Shown here: in pieces, positions 39,430-50,169 of the stretch
Layout of the letters: each line of letters opens with the position of its first letter
How positions within the stretch are numbered: position 1 is the stretch's first letter
Source of the DNA: Isoetes taiwanensis
Lineage: Eukaryota > Streptophyta > Lycopodiopsida > Isoetales > Isoetaceae
Length of the DNA: 64,000 nucleotides
NCBI GenBank assembly: GCA_021234155.1
Contig: JAJEKV010000054.1
Span: 6,297,042 to 6,361,041, forward strand
Direction of reading: 5' to 3'
Program-made: the position numbers and the translations under genes
Notes under the pieces: model-generated
Databases searched by the model: none
What the model saw: only the letters and a program-made list of their open reading frames with translations
What the model was told of the DNA's origin: nothing

Positions 39430-42370
39430 CGGTTGGTGTCCGGAATTGTCGAGGGTTTTCCACGGCGTAAAAGGTGATGGCTTGAATCCCATTGCAAAAA
39501 GATATGGATATCATTACGCTCATGGAAGCGTGGGAGCATTCACCCAAGCGGCTACCTCATTTTCTGAGGCTATCAATTCTTTTCATTATTTAATGAATGT
39601 CATGGGCAGCGAGGTTGCGGTGGAGTTGCTTGCTATTTCAAGGATGCCCTTGCTCCATATATCACGCTTCATAAAAGCTGATAGATATAATCGCTACATG
39701 TGGATCAAACTTCATTGCCACAATAGTAGTACCATTTTTGTTCTTTGCTGTTACTTCCCACCTACATCATCACCTTTTTATGATGAATATGATGTAATTT
39801 CATGATGATCCTTATGGTGATCTTTATGATGACATTGCTCAATTCAAGCGGTTGGGGCATGTTATTCTTCTTGGTGATTTCAATGCTCGCCTTGCTGAAA
39901 TGCAAGCTGCTCAACTCATACTTGAGGATGTTCGTGACCCTTTATGGATGTCGCTAATGATCTGATCTTTCCCGTTCATCGCTGATGCTAATAAACCCGT
40001 CTCAACATTTGGAAGGGAGCTCATCCGGTTATTGTGAAGTCTTTGAGATGGTACTTTGTAATGGCTTAGAGCAATGGCCACACTCTAAAGGTATTACATG
40101 CGAGACGGGATAGGCGGGGGTGGTGGTACTAGTGTTGTTGATTATGTCATTTCCCAAGTGCAAGCCTTGGATCTCATTTCAGATTTTTGAATTGGCACCG
40201 GGCATAGAGATGAGGGAGATAAAATCTGATCACTATCCACTTTATTTGTCATTAAAGTGGCGGCTTCCACCTCTTCAACCCATTGCTATCGGGCTCTGTC
40301 CCTCGCATTCGCTTGACTTATTCTAGATCTTTTGAATATGAGCGGACATTAGCTCCTGCGCTTGCGGTATTTTGGATACCCAACTCTTCAAGAGCGTAAT
40401 CGGCATTTCTCGATACTTTGCTTTACCGCCTTTGTCTCTTGCTTTGGTACACGCACTTACGGTGTTGCTCATGCTAGTAGGAAATCCTTTCCTAGAAATG
40501 CTGGTTTGATGAAGCAAAGCGGCTTAAAAACAATTGCGAATGATAGTTGAGCGGATCACGCGACATAATGCCATTCATAATTATAAGTACGTTTTGAAGC
40601 GCAAGAAGGCACGCTTTGTTCTTTGAGCACCGAAGCAAATGTTTGAATTATTGCTTTCACGTGAACCTCGGACCTTAAAGCAAAATATTATATCGACCAC
40701 CTCCTACCCTTGGACATATTTCTATGCAGCAATGGGATGGCGATTGGTCCACTTATATGATCATCTGGGGTCCTTAATTACGTGCCTCCTTTGGTAGGTG
40801 ATATTCTTCAATTCACGGAGGAGGAAGTCAAAGAAGGATTGCGGCATCTATCTAATGGCAAGTCTCGATCTTCAAGGTTTGCAAGCGAAATTGCTTAAAT
40901 GGGGGTCGCTATTGCTTCCAATCATCACTACTCTTTTAAATCAAGCTTTGCAAGAAGGCTTGCCGAAACTTTTGTCGGTAAGGTCGTACCAATTTACAAA
41001 GCGGTGATAAAGCATGACCCTTCTAATTATCGCATGATCATGGTAAGTTCCATATTTTCAAAGCTCTTAGCCAGTCTTACTGAGAAGCAGTTGACATCAT
41101 GGGCAGAACATACTGGTGTACGTGCTGTAGGACAGGCAGGCTTTCGTCCATGCCATTCTACAATAGACCATATTTTCACATTGCATGCTTATTGAACATA
41201 GTGAAGTTTGAAACAAGACCTCTATATATGCTTTGTAGATTTTACTTACGCTTTTGATGATTACCCCGCGAGCTTCTTTGGGCTTGCGAGCAGCGCAGGG
41301 TTCCACAAGATCTTCAAAATCACGGTTTATCGGCTCTATGAAAGGGTTTTGCTAAATTTCCAAAGATCGGGTACTCAAATCACTAGCAATATTGGAGTTA
41401 AGTGGGGGTTGCCCTTTATCTCCTACACTTTTTGGCTTGTACATTGATCAATTGGAAGAATGGCTTGATAATCATGGCGGCGGAGGTCCACATTTGGCAC
41501 ACTATATCATTAGGCAACTTATGTATGCTGATGATGTTTCACTTCGGCACATAAGCTGCTAGTATGCGGCAACATTTACATGCTACGCGGTTTACGTGAG
41601 AACACAGTCTGCGTGTTAATGCGCAAAAAGACCAAGCTTTTGGTAGTTCAATCTTCTCGTCACAATGTTCCCCTATGCACTATGATAGCCGAAGTTGAAG
41701 TTGTAGATAGCTACAAGTATCTTGGTGTAGAATTACAGAAGAACACACTCACGGGAGCGATGTATTACCAAGCGGGTGGGTGGCTGGATGAGAAGCACTC
41801 TATGCAATGCAAAACAATTGTTTTTTAGCAAGAGAAATTCATGATTGGCCACGGAAAGCCCACTTGTTTTGGGCTTTGGTAGAGCTGTTTTCTTGTATGG
41901 TTACGAAGTGTGGGGGCACGCCATTAGTGCTAGTGCTTGGGAGAGCTTGGGCGGGTGCAAAGTCCTTTCTCACTTACACCTTGGAGTTAAAAGAACGGTG
42001 CCCTATGCTATTCTTTTACAAGAGACAGGTTTTTGGCCTCTTCAACATTCTGCCATGAAGCGCCATCTCCACTATATCTGCAAGGTGCACCACATGGACG
42101 ATGTGGCTACGGATTGAGACAGGTAGATGGGAGCGGCCGCAATTGCCGCGAGAAGCGAGACTATGTGCCTGTTGCCAGTTACAGGTTATTGAAGATGAAA
42201 GCCATACTCTTCTGAGTTGCCCTGCTTTTGAGATAGTCCGGAATCATTTTTCGACCTTAGCATTCCATTCCACGCTTCCACAACTTCTCAGTGCACCATC
42301 TGTGCATGACTTGGCATTATACATACTTGAGGTTCTAGATAAACGTCTGCAATTACTGAGCCCTCAGTAG
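39430..42370 (+). pseudogene. LINE ORF2: endonuclease and reverse transcriptase
   Basis: In order: 'VRNCRGF' and 'MEAWEHS' (N and E of the APE-type endonuclease), 'VILLGDFNARL' near 39.86 kb, 'SNYRMIMVSSIFSKLLASL' and 'GQAGFRPCHSTIDHIFTL' near 41.1 kb, 'CFVDFTYAFD' (motif A), a GCPLSPTLFGLYIDQLE-type motif B near 41.4 kb, 'LMYADDVSL' (motif C) near 41.52 kb, and 'ARLCACCQLQVIEDESHTLL' (C-terminal cysteine cluster). The order is that of a complete LINE pol. Reading frames change many times, so this copy cannot make a full protein. Confidence 0.75.
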
Positions 42371-42545
42371 TCATTATCTAAGCTTGTCTAGTATCATCAT
42401 TACTGCAAAGGTTTTTCCCTTGAAAACCTTTCGAGGCAGGGGTTTTTTAATCCTAGTAGTAATGATTGTACTAGCCCATTGTATGGGTCCCATGACCTAT
42501 TGGTCTTCGTGGACGTTAAAAAAAACTATTCTATTCTTTGATATG
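42371..42545 (+). other. LINE 3' UTR and tail
   Basis: Contains GGTTTTTCCCTTGAAAACC.., a G-rich return arm (GGCAGGGGTTTTTTAATCC), the block TGGGTCCCATGACCTATTGG, a short A run and CTATTCTATTC. The same order is found at 47.69-47.82 and 53.49-53.71 kb, which marks the shared family. The first part can fold into an imperfect stem. Confidence 0.75.
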
Positions 42546-42890
42546 ACCAATACTCTGGTCAATAAACTTGGCCAGATTTGGATTAGTACATGGGCATTTA
42601 TTGCTTGAGCAGTCTGCAAATACTTTGAAAGGTTTATAAACCTTATCTTTAATTTGATCAATGTATTTCCAAGCAAAGGTTGTTTTATCTACTAGCTCTG
42701 TACCTCTTTCATTTAGCACTTCATACATCACCGTATGAAATAATTTCTTAATACTAAACTTCTCAAGTGATTTAGAGAAAAAGGTCAAGTGAACAATACG
42801 TAACTGTTTGTCAATACTTTTGCTGGATAGATGCTTATAATTATTGACATCCTTAACAATTGTCCTGGTGCAGGTACAATCTTTGACCAC
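42546..42890 (-). pseudogene. Segment upstream of the Penelope-like RT, with CxC motif
   Basis: The minus frame contains 'YKHLSSKSIDKQLRIVH', 'TFFSKSLEKFSIKKLFHTVM' and ends 'FADCSSNKCPC' just before the inserted LINE. The pattern C-x4-C-x-C resembles the short cysteine motif reported upstream of the RT in Naiad/Chlamys-type Penelope-like elements of green lineages (from memory). After the LINE the sense continues at 37590 with 'FNHIPDSGFSIQEF' and the RT. I see no GIY-YIG catalytic pattern here. Confidence 0.5.
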
Positions 42891-43122
42891 CTAAAAATAT
42901 TGACCAAAATTAGCATTCATTGTTGCCAATTCTTACATACTAAGAAAACAAAAGCATATATTTATTGATTTTCTTGTAAAAGCCAAATGGCACATGAGTG
43001 AACAAAAAGTTCACAAAAAGAAATCAGCATTCCTGATCATGGATCAGAATCCAAAAATTTGGCAAGAATGCCAATGATAATGCTCATGCCATAAAGACAT
43101 GATGCATTTTAAGTGAAGCACA

Positions 43123-44777
43123 TCAGGACTCCACTTCCATATCTAATTCAATAGGAATAACCTGTTCCAGAGTCACAGTCCTGTTACCACCTTTAGTGAT
43201 GGAATATTCATCATCGATTTTAGCTCCAGTATTCTCCATGTTGCAATTGGAGGCAGGACTGCTCTGATTCCCTGCAAACCCATTTGGTAGCTTAGGATCC
43301 TTGGTGATTCTAGGAGGCATCCTTAGAGAACTTGCAGGGCTATTAAAGTTGCTGCTGCTAGAGAAAGACTTTTCAGCAAAAAGCAGTAGAGTCTTGGGTG
43401 CTTGGTACTTAAGAAAAGTAATGGGTTTAATCATTTTTCTCGGCCCGGTCAGCCATTCTGCTGTTACCAAAAGCGACTTTTCGATTTTTTGTTTCGATCT
43501 GCTTTGCATAGAAAGGGTCATCTCGGCATAGTTTTCCTCATTTCGGTAGGAAATATAAGCAATAACAATTTGGCCTCATGATTACGTTTAGAATTTAGTG
43601 ATGGTCACCATTTTCATAAGTGGTGATGAGCGGGGAATAAATCTTCCATGTGATTAAGAAGATACCAAAAATACCGATCGAACGGATAATACCACATTTA
43701 CAATCATCCTCTTCCTTTTCTTTCTTTTTCTTCTTTTTGTCAAAGTTTTTTTACACATTTGCACTTGAAGTATGGAAAGTGATCTCCAAATCCTTTTAAG
43801 ATAGTAATCATTTCTAGAAATATTGGGAAAAGCCATGTGTCCTTTACGCCCAATTTCAATAAGAGTGTTCTTGATACATACTTGTTCAAAGAAGTCCATA
43901 CGAAAAGGTAAATCCACTTCAAGTGTTTCAAATATCTTCTCAAATTTCGGCCCAGCGGTTTTGGCGTGTATAACATCTTCTTTGGTAATCCCGATAGCGC
44001 CATCCAAGTGTCAACAACGATGGGGGCAAAGCTCGAAATTCATGCTTTTCAAATAGCATGCGCGTATGAATGACGACATAACTTTCCACGGTTTGCTCAA
44101 TAATTAAAAGGAAAGCAAGAGGAATTAGATAGAGTGAGATTAGGCACCTCAACATCCTCGGATCGTCATTCTTGGCAATCTCATTATTATCTGTTCAATA
44201 CTATTTTCAAGACCACGAAAATCATCTTACGTAGGATCATTATCGGAAAATAAGCGGGTTGAAAACTTCACCACGTACAAAAAGTGGATGGAGTATTATA
44301 CGCATCTTTGTTGTCATCAAAAGTAGAGGGATATTATTAGCTTTCTCTAATCTTTGTAATACCGACCATGAACTTTTGGCATCATCATCCTCGAGACAAA
44401 TACTTATTTGGTATAGAATCTTTGCTCATCTCATTGTACGTAGTGTTAATCAATTCCTTACACTTAGTAAATTCAAAGTTCACCATTTTCATAGCTTGAT
44501 AGGTTTTGAACCAACCACTGAAACCAAGATAAGAGACAGGAGAGATTTTTTTGTCAAACAAATTCACCTCTTTGAAGATGATAAAGTTATGAATCTCCTT
44601 ATTTTTGATGCAGCCAATGATGTTCTGGACTGCAAAATTTGGGCTGTAAATATGGCATTTATCGTATTGGAGCGCCACCAGCTCCTTAATCCAATGATTG
44701 TTCGAATCATAATCATCTTCAATGGTAATTCCCTGTATAAAATAATTTACTCGTGAGAAAGAGGGATACAAATGCAA
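43123..44777 (-). other. 5' frames of Penelope-like unit 2
   Basis: Three open minus-strand pieces follow one another: 44777-44385 (130 codons, 'IIGCIKNKEIHNFIIFKEVN'), 44007-43654 (117 codons, very basic end 'KRRKRKKRKR') and 43521-43123 (132 codons, Ser/Pro rich). Homologous pieces occur in unit 1 at 33.4-32.0 kb. They may be exons or parts of one N-terminal region. Whether the gaps are introns cannot be decided here. The basic run could serve as a nuclear targeting or nucleic-acid binding segment. Confidence 0.45.
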
Positions 44778-44820
44778 TTATGATCCTGGCTACTGGTATA
44801 ACCAGTAAACTGGAGTTAAG

Positions 44821-47012
44821 AAAAAAAAACCTTAAAATCTGTCCGATCCTAAGACCATCCAGACTTTAGATCAGGTCCTGATCTTTACAAAAACAGAACA
44901 TGACCTCAATTAGCAGTCCTAAATACAATGAGGTATAAAAAGCATTTAGACCAAGGACATGATCACTAAAAAGTTATAATTTCATAGAAACTGTAAAATA
45001 CCAGTAGTATAATTATGCATAAACTTGCATTACCTTTGCAGTAATAACAATTGTATAACAGAATTGTAACAATCATAAGATCCAGTCAATATAACTAAGT
45101 ACCAAATGTACTTAATATGGAGCTTAAGTAGCAACAAAATATCTTGCAAAATAGAACATCTTTAAAATGTAACATAGCAAGGAGCAAAAGATCCTGTTAC
45201 CTGCACCAACAAAACATACACAAGCATTAGTCATGGTTGTAATGCATTTGGTAGCAGGTGTCATGGGATCTTTTGAGTTTATCACCCTTCACCTTGCTTG
45301 CAACAACAAAAAAAACAAGGTAGAAAAGCATGCAAACACCCCTAGAACTAAGGCAGAATACAACAATTATCTGCAACTGTAAGAAGAGTTTATAGGGGCT
45401 CAGTCAATCAATATACCCTGCAGAGTAAGCATAATGAAACAAGGTTATTGTAGCGACCATGCATAAGTGCCTTGTGCATAACTATTCTGCAGTAAGTTAG
45501 TTTGCACAGTCATATGAGAGTATCAAGGTATTTAAGAAGGCATGGTCATCCAAGTATTTTAGAAGTCATGGAATTACTGCTCTGCAAAAAACAGCAATCT
45601 ATGTGTAGTACACAGCTTGGGAAACAAGTCCAATGCTTATGCATATTAAAGCAAATAATTGAAATGCTGCCTATGATACCAGATCAAGCATGATCAGCTT
45701 AGGGATTATAAGATTTAACAACATATTAACCAGTTACATATGCTCATGCAAGAGGATTATATGATTTTCCTCATCATGCTCATCAAATTATTAGCAATCA
45801 ACATATGCATGCGATTGTTAAGGATAGCATGAAATCAATCTACTGATAATGACAAACCACTCATGACAGGAGTACGTGTAATAGTTAAATAATGATGTGG
45901 AACAAGCACCACAAATAATAAGCAATTAAAAAATGAAGAAAGCTCAGATCAATAGCATGCAGCATTATTTAAATTATACCAGATAGTATGGCTTCATACA
46001 TGAGATAATTTCAAAACAAGAATAACATGTACAATGTCTAGATCAGTGGCAAGATCATAATCAAGAATAAAGATGAGAGAAAATTTTGCATTATTGAACT
46101 AGTATGCAATCAATGAGATCAAGCACAGAAGAAATATAATGAACTTCAAACCTGTAAATGCTGAGGCAGATTGCTTTCCATCCTAATGGCTTCATTTCTG
46201 GTGTTGCATCCAGTAATTTTCATGTCAGTCTTGGGCAGCCCATTCTTTAGATTGCTGCTCTCCATATCAATAGGTCTGCTATTTGGAATACCATGCTCAA
46301 GAATAGGCTCAGCAAAACTGGCAGTGGCAGCAGCAATACAAGGTATATTGCCAGCAGCAATGCTATCAGGGATCATGCTTCCATTTCCAACTGCATCAAT
46401 CTTCAAGGGTGAACTATTGGCAGACTTATGGAATTGGAAGATCTTCTTATTGCTGGTAGATTTCAGCTTTTCCTCTGCAATCCTCTTTCTGGTAGCATAA
46501 TTTAAATCTCCTTTCTTTCTAGTCATGCTAACAGAGTTGGGTATGCCACTATGAGAGAATCCGGGCACCCTACTTGCACTAAAGAAAACACAGTGATATA
46601 TGTAGTAGAATTCAGTTCTACCGACAGTTCTAAGCCAGTAAAGCCACAAACCTTGGGTAGTAGTACTTAGAGTAGATCGAAGGATGTACATGCGGCCATG
46701 TACCGACCCTAATCGTCCAGCATAGCAGCTCCATCGAAGCAAAATTCCAGATCGGCAGATCAACCATTTTCCTTAGGTTTCATTGGGTTTTTGGAAAAAT
46801 AGGTCATTTGCATCCATAACGAAATTAGGGACAAGCCCACAAAACCACAAAAAGAGCATAAATACCCATAGTTAGAATTCATAAACAACAAGTCATAGGC
46901 CTAATGTTCCATTCTCCATTATGAGCCATTTTGCATGGAAAATTGGCCACATAAATGCTTTAGGCTACAAACATGACAACATTTATACCCAAACAACATA
47001 TAATAATAATAA
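44821..47012 (-). mobile_element. Truncated Penelope-like unit 3 (pseudo-LTR)
   Basis: This segment of ~2.2 kb matches the left third of units 1 and 2 and stops abruptly at ACATATAATA(ATAA)n(A)n near 47000. On the minus strand it is the most upstream part of the array, so a transcript of unit 2 could start in it. It has no TG..CA ends and no tRNA primer site after it, so it is not a true LTR. It preserves the longest open frame of this segment (46763-46146). Confidence 0.6.
46146..46763 (-). other. Open frame in the pseudo-LTR, possible first exon
   Basis: A 205-codon minus frame. From an internal ATG (~46527) it reads 'MTRKKGDLNYATRKRIAEEK', then a lysine-rich stretch and a Ser/Ile/Ala-rich stretch ending at a CAG/GTTTGA donor-like site near 46150. 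Penelope itself has an intron in its pseudo-LTR, so a leader exon here would fit. The function is unknown. Units 1 and 2 keep only broken versions. Confidence 0.4.
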
Positions 47013-47317
47013 AAAAAAAAAAACAGATGATGCGAGCCGAATACCATGCGAGGGTACTTACGCTTTACTGGAATCGAAGCCCATATCCAGAGCCTATATT
47101 TCCTTCGCTATAAGGTGTCATAAAATAAGACATTAATAAAATACTAGTGAAAACCATCAAAAAATAGAGGTCTTATTTTAATCATAAAAATATATCTAAC
47201 ACTGTCTTATTTTTACCGGGGGAATTACCCTAGTATTCCATTCCGCTTAAAAGGAGGAACCAAACCTGCCCAAACCTAAACGGGACATGTCTCATTTTAA
47301 AAGTAGAAAACTATTTC
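47013..47317. other. Flank between array and LINE relative
   Basis: AT-rich sequence beginning right after the A run that ends the array. No gene or repeat recognised. Confidence 0.4.
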
Positions 47318-47820
47318 TTGAATAATGTCATGTGTATACATATTGATGGAGTAGTCTTTGCTTGTTGGGTAGGAGCAGTCAGACCTGATCGCCCTTACCA
47401 TCTTCTGGTACGATTTCAAGATGCACTTAGCCGACTCCATATTCTTCAGCATGGCAATCATTTCAAAGGTACTAACCTCTCAATACAAGAAGACCTCTAA
47501 AGCTTTGCAAGCATATGGAGGAGTTATGCAAATCAGAGAAGTGCAGTTCCAAAAGAAGTGGGCAGTTTATCGTGGAGGTACAGCAATTATTCTGGACCAC
47601 TAGCCATCCAACCATTGCTTTGAACCATATATTATTACATAGAATCTAAAAGTTTGATTTAATTGCCTGCTAAGTCGTAGTTTCGTCTGGGCTTTTGCCC
47701 AAGCTTTGTGATGTCTTCAATGTTTGGTGATGTTTTGGGTTATTCTAGCCCATTATATGGGTCCCATGGCTTATTGGTCTCTGTGGATGTTAAAAAAATC
47801 TATTCTATTGTATTCTATTT
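47318..47820 (+). mobile_element. Short LINE relative: ORF1 end joined to 3' UTR, no ORF2
   Basis: The plus strand reads 'VGAVRPDRPYHLLVRFQDA', then 'HFKGTNLSIQEDL', then (next frame) 'KWAVYRGGTAIIL'. This is the C-terminal domain of a LINE ORF1, parallel to 'AAHRVGALHPHHPRIVKFL' and 'LKGTSLYLDFDLTK' in the LINE at 38.9 kb. Its stop at 47603 is followed within ~100 bases by the family 3' UTR (CTAGCCCATTATATGGGTCC, TTATTGGTCTC, A run, CTATTCTATT). ORF2 (~3 kb) is missing. The copy is 5'-truncated and has one frame change. It may be an internal deletion or an ORF1-only non-autonomous subfamily. Confidence 0.65.
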
Positions 47821-48058
47821 CTTATTTGCTTATGTAGATCAATGACCAAGTGGAAAATCTAGTGGTAATGAAAACCATGACAGGCATGAAGTTCTAGGGT
47901 TTTGGACAGATTTCTAAGGTCGGCAATATATTTACATTGTTAAACATTCTAGTTTGGTTTTTTAGTGCACGTGGAATGTGACGTTTCCCTAAAATATACG
48001 GTATAAGTATGGCCACGCCACCATACAATTCTACATCAATAGACTTGTATATGACCAA

Positions 48059-49512
48059 TGTGGGGGAAATGACTAAGTTATCTATAACTTAGCCAACCTA
48101 AGGTAAGAAGCCATTTCCACATGGCCTCATCCTATAGGCATACCGCCACATAGACGCACCTATTTGAGCAAAGTGGCATTCATGTAAACCCTAACATATA
48201 AAAGGCTAAACCTTAAACCCTAGCCACTTTTGGCTCCACCAACCTCAGACCCCCCAGTTCACGATCAGAGCTCCGACTCGAAGACCGTCTTCGACAGCAT
48301 GGGTTGCAGCAGCAGAGGAGGATCATTTTCTATAACCACTTGCTAGAGATGGAGAACCAGGGAATTAGCGGTAGCGCGTCAGGGGCAGGTATTTCGAATA
48401 GATTCCAGTATTGCAGTAGAGCCATTCTAGAACCTATTGTTCTGAACATGAACCCTAATCGATGAACCCTAACTATAAGTTAGATGTATGTGATTAGGAT
48501 TATAGTTGTTATTCTCATTTATTATCAAGATTATGTTGATATTGATGTTGGTTGATCTCATATTTGCATCTCTTGTGTATTGGGAAGAGGGGTAGAAACC
48601 TAGTAGCCACTAGTAGATGATGCTCCTAGTTTAGACCCATTAGTTCCCATTATTATGCGCCCTGTGCATAGAGCCCACCTGGCAATGGAGGCTATGGACT
48701 GACTGAGCACCACACAACGGGGTCAGTGGCAAAGTGGAGGGAGGACCCTGCTGAGGTCCCATAGCGGGCTAGGCTAGTTAGTCACTTCGTGTGGGCCGGG
48801 TATGGGTCCAACACTTCCTGAGTCAATGGTATCGCCCTGACTCTCAAGAGTTGCAAGTGTCGGCTTGGCTCTTGTTTTGGGGAGTTCAGTCGAGTACGGA
48901 CGTGTGTCGCCACGATCCTCTAGCTGCCCATAGAGCCACTGCACTTCCTGAGGGGGAGATGCAACCCTTCCTACCTCATCGGACCGAGGAGATTCAACCC
49001 GGAGTAGATTACGTCTCCGGCAGGTTGCAGTCACGACAGAGCCTGATTTAGCCTATCTGCAAAGTATGCACAGGAGGGGCAGATGGAGTGGTCAACCCTA
49101 GCCATTGTCTATTGCCAGCCCAAGTCATTGCTATAACTCGGTCTGTTCTATCTGGAGGCCCCCAGGCATCAGTCGATTTCCCCTTGAGTCTGAACCCTGG
49201 GTAGGAGCCTCTATTTGATGTATTTGATGCATTATTGTATTGTTGCATCTGATGATATGGACGGATGGATTATCACTACCTTTTGAGGTAGATTGTTGTT
49301 ATTATCGCTAGTGCTTATGTTGTATATTTTGCTTCCGCTGATATAGGGACCCCTAGAGGACGGGACGGAATAACACCTCTGTGTCCTCTACTCGATAGTC
49401 TGGTCCCTAGACGCGAGTTAGATAGATGGCCCGTACGACGGGTGGTCGTTGGATGGGGAAGGTCCTTCGATGTATACGGCGAGCTGTCGTATATAGCATA
49501 AGGAGCATCACA
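48059..49512 (+). repeat. Long terminal repeat of an LTR retrotransposon
   Basis: Starts TGTGGGGGAAATG and ends ..GGAGCATCACA, directly followed by a tRNA-Met primer site. It is about 1.45 kb. A TATA-like ACATATAAAAGGC lies at ~48195-48207. The partner LTR is not in the window. The element is a fossil: one LTR and a short leader remain before a LINE begins. Family (Ty1 or Ty3) cannot be told without pol. Confidence 0.65.
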
Positions 49513-49513
49513 A

Positions 49514-49525
49514 TGGTATCAGAGC
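49514..49525 (+). promoter_or_regulatory. Primer-binding site, tRNA-iMet type
   Basis: TGGTATCAGAGC, the standard complement of the plant initiator tRNA-Met 3' end, one base after the LTR end. It fixes the orientation of the LTR element as plus. Confidence 0.8.
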
Positions 49526-49964
49526 TATGATCTTGGCTGACCAAGATCCAGCACTGGCCATCACCTTATGATAGAAAATTGACTGGCCTAGTAAAAAGTT
49601 GGGGTGCGAATCCCAATATTGAACCTCGAGTGGGAAAAATTTTCTACGGTTAAGGTCGTCCTTAAAATTAAGTTAACTTAGAAAATTATAGTAATAGAAT
49701 CCATGAATTCTAGTAGCTTTGATGAAAAATTGTGCATTAAGCCAATATTCCACTAGAAGCAGGTCAAAGAATTGACCAAAATAGACTCCCCGGTGGAATG
49801 TGGTGCAAATCCACAATAAATAACCCAAGGACCATTGAAGAATTTTAGAATTCTAATATTTTATTTTAGGGTCAATATAAATGAAGGTGGTTGGAATAAA
49901 TAACCATAAATATCCCCATATATACCCTAATTTGGCCACAATAATTTTGCCTTAATCTATTCCT
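49526..49964 (+). other. Leader of the LTR retrotransposon
   Basis: AT-rich, no open frame of note. It is cut off by the start of the LINE at about 49965. No gag is visible. Confidence 0.45.
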
Positions 49965-50169
49965 TAAATTCGTTCTGAGTTGCCTTGCCAAATGCTGCTG
50001 CGAATCCTGCTAACCCTCCAGTAGCCCCTGACCATTCCCTTTGCTTGGCACTTGCTACAGGTATGAGCCCTGCTCAAGTTGCCTACCTTACATTTGCTCG
50101 CACATCTCGGTACGCTTCCGCGCCATCCCCTTACGCTGCCGCCCACTTTGAATCCCCAACCACTTTGCC

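Larger units (their letters stand above)
37591..42545 (+). mobile_element. LINE (non-LTR) with ORF1 and ORF2, nested in the Penelope-like unit
   Basis: The element interrupts unit 2 at a point that is continuous in unit 1, so both edges are known to within a few bases. It carries a hairpin-rich 5' region, an ORF1 with coiled coil and RRM-like domain, an ORF2 with APE-type endonuclease and reverse transcriptase, and a 170-base 3' UTR ending in CTATTCTATTC. It lies antisense to the host element. No long target-site duplication is apparent. Frames shift repeatedly. The same family occurs at 47.3 and 50-53.7 kb. Confidence 0.82.
33566..44820 (-). mobile_element. Penelope-like retroelement array, unit 2, split by a LINE
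   Basis: This is the best preserved unit. Removing the inserted LINE (37591-42545) leaves ~6.3 kb, the size of unit 1. On the minus strand it runs: short upstream frames (44.8-43.1 kb), a domain ending in a CxC cysteine motif (42.9-42.5 kb), the reverse transcriptase (37.6-35.9 kb), then the ~2.2-kb terminal segment shared with units 1 and 3. The layout of a 5'-truncated copy (unit 3) upstream of full copies is the pseudo-LTR arrangement known for Penelope-like elements. No GIY-YIG endonuclease was recognised. A tandemly duplicated cellular RT-related gene (rvt type) is the alternative. Confidence 0.65.

Noticed and set aside
27163-47000. The 2.2-kb direct repeats as true LTRs of a Ty1/Ty3 element
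   Set aside because: No TG..CA ends, no tRNA primer site next to them, and the enclosed RT has Penelope-type wording without protease or integrase.
44821-47012. Hammerhead ribozyme in the pseudo-LTR, expected in many Penelope-like elements
   Set aside because: I searched by eye for CTGATGA and GAAAC cores in the right order on both strands and found no convincing pair.
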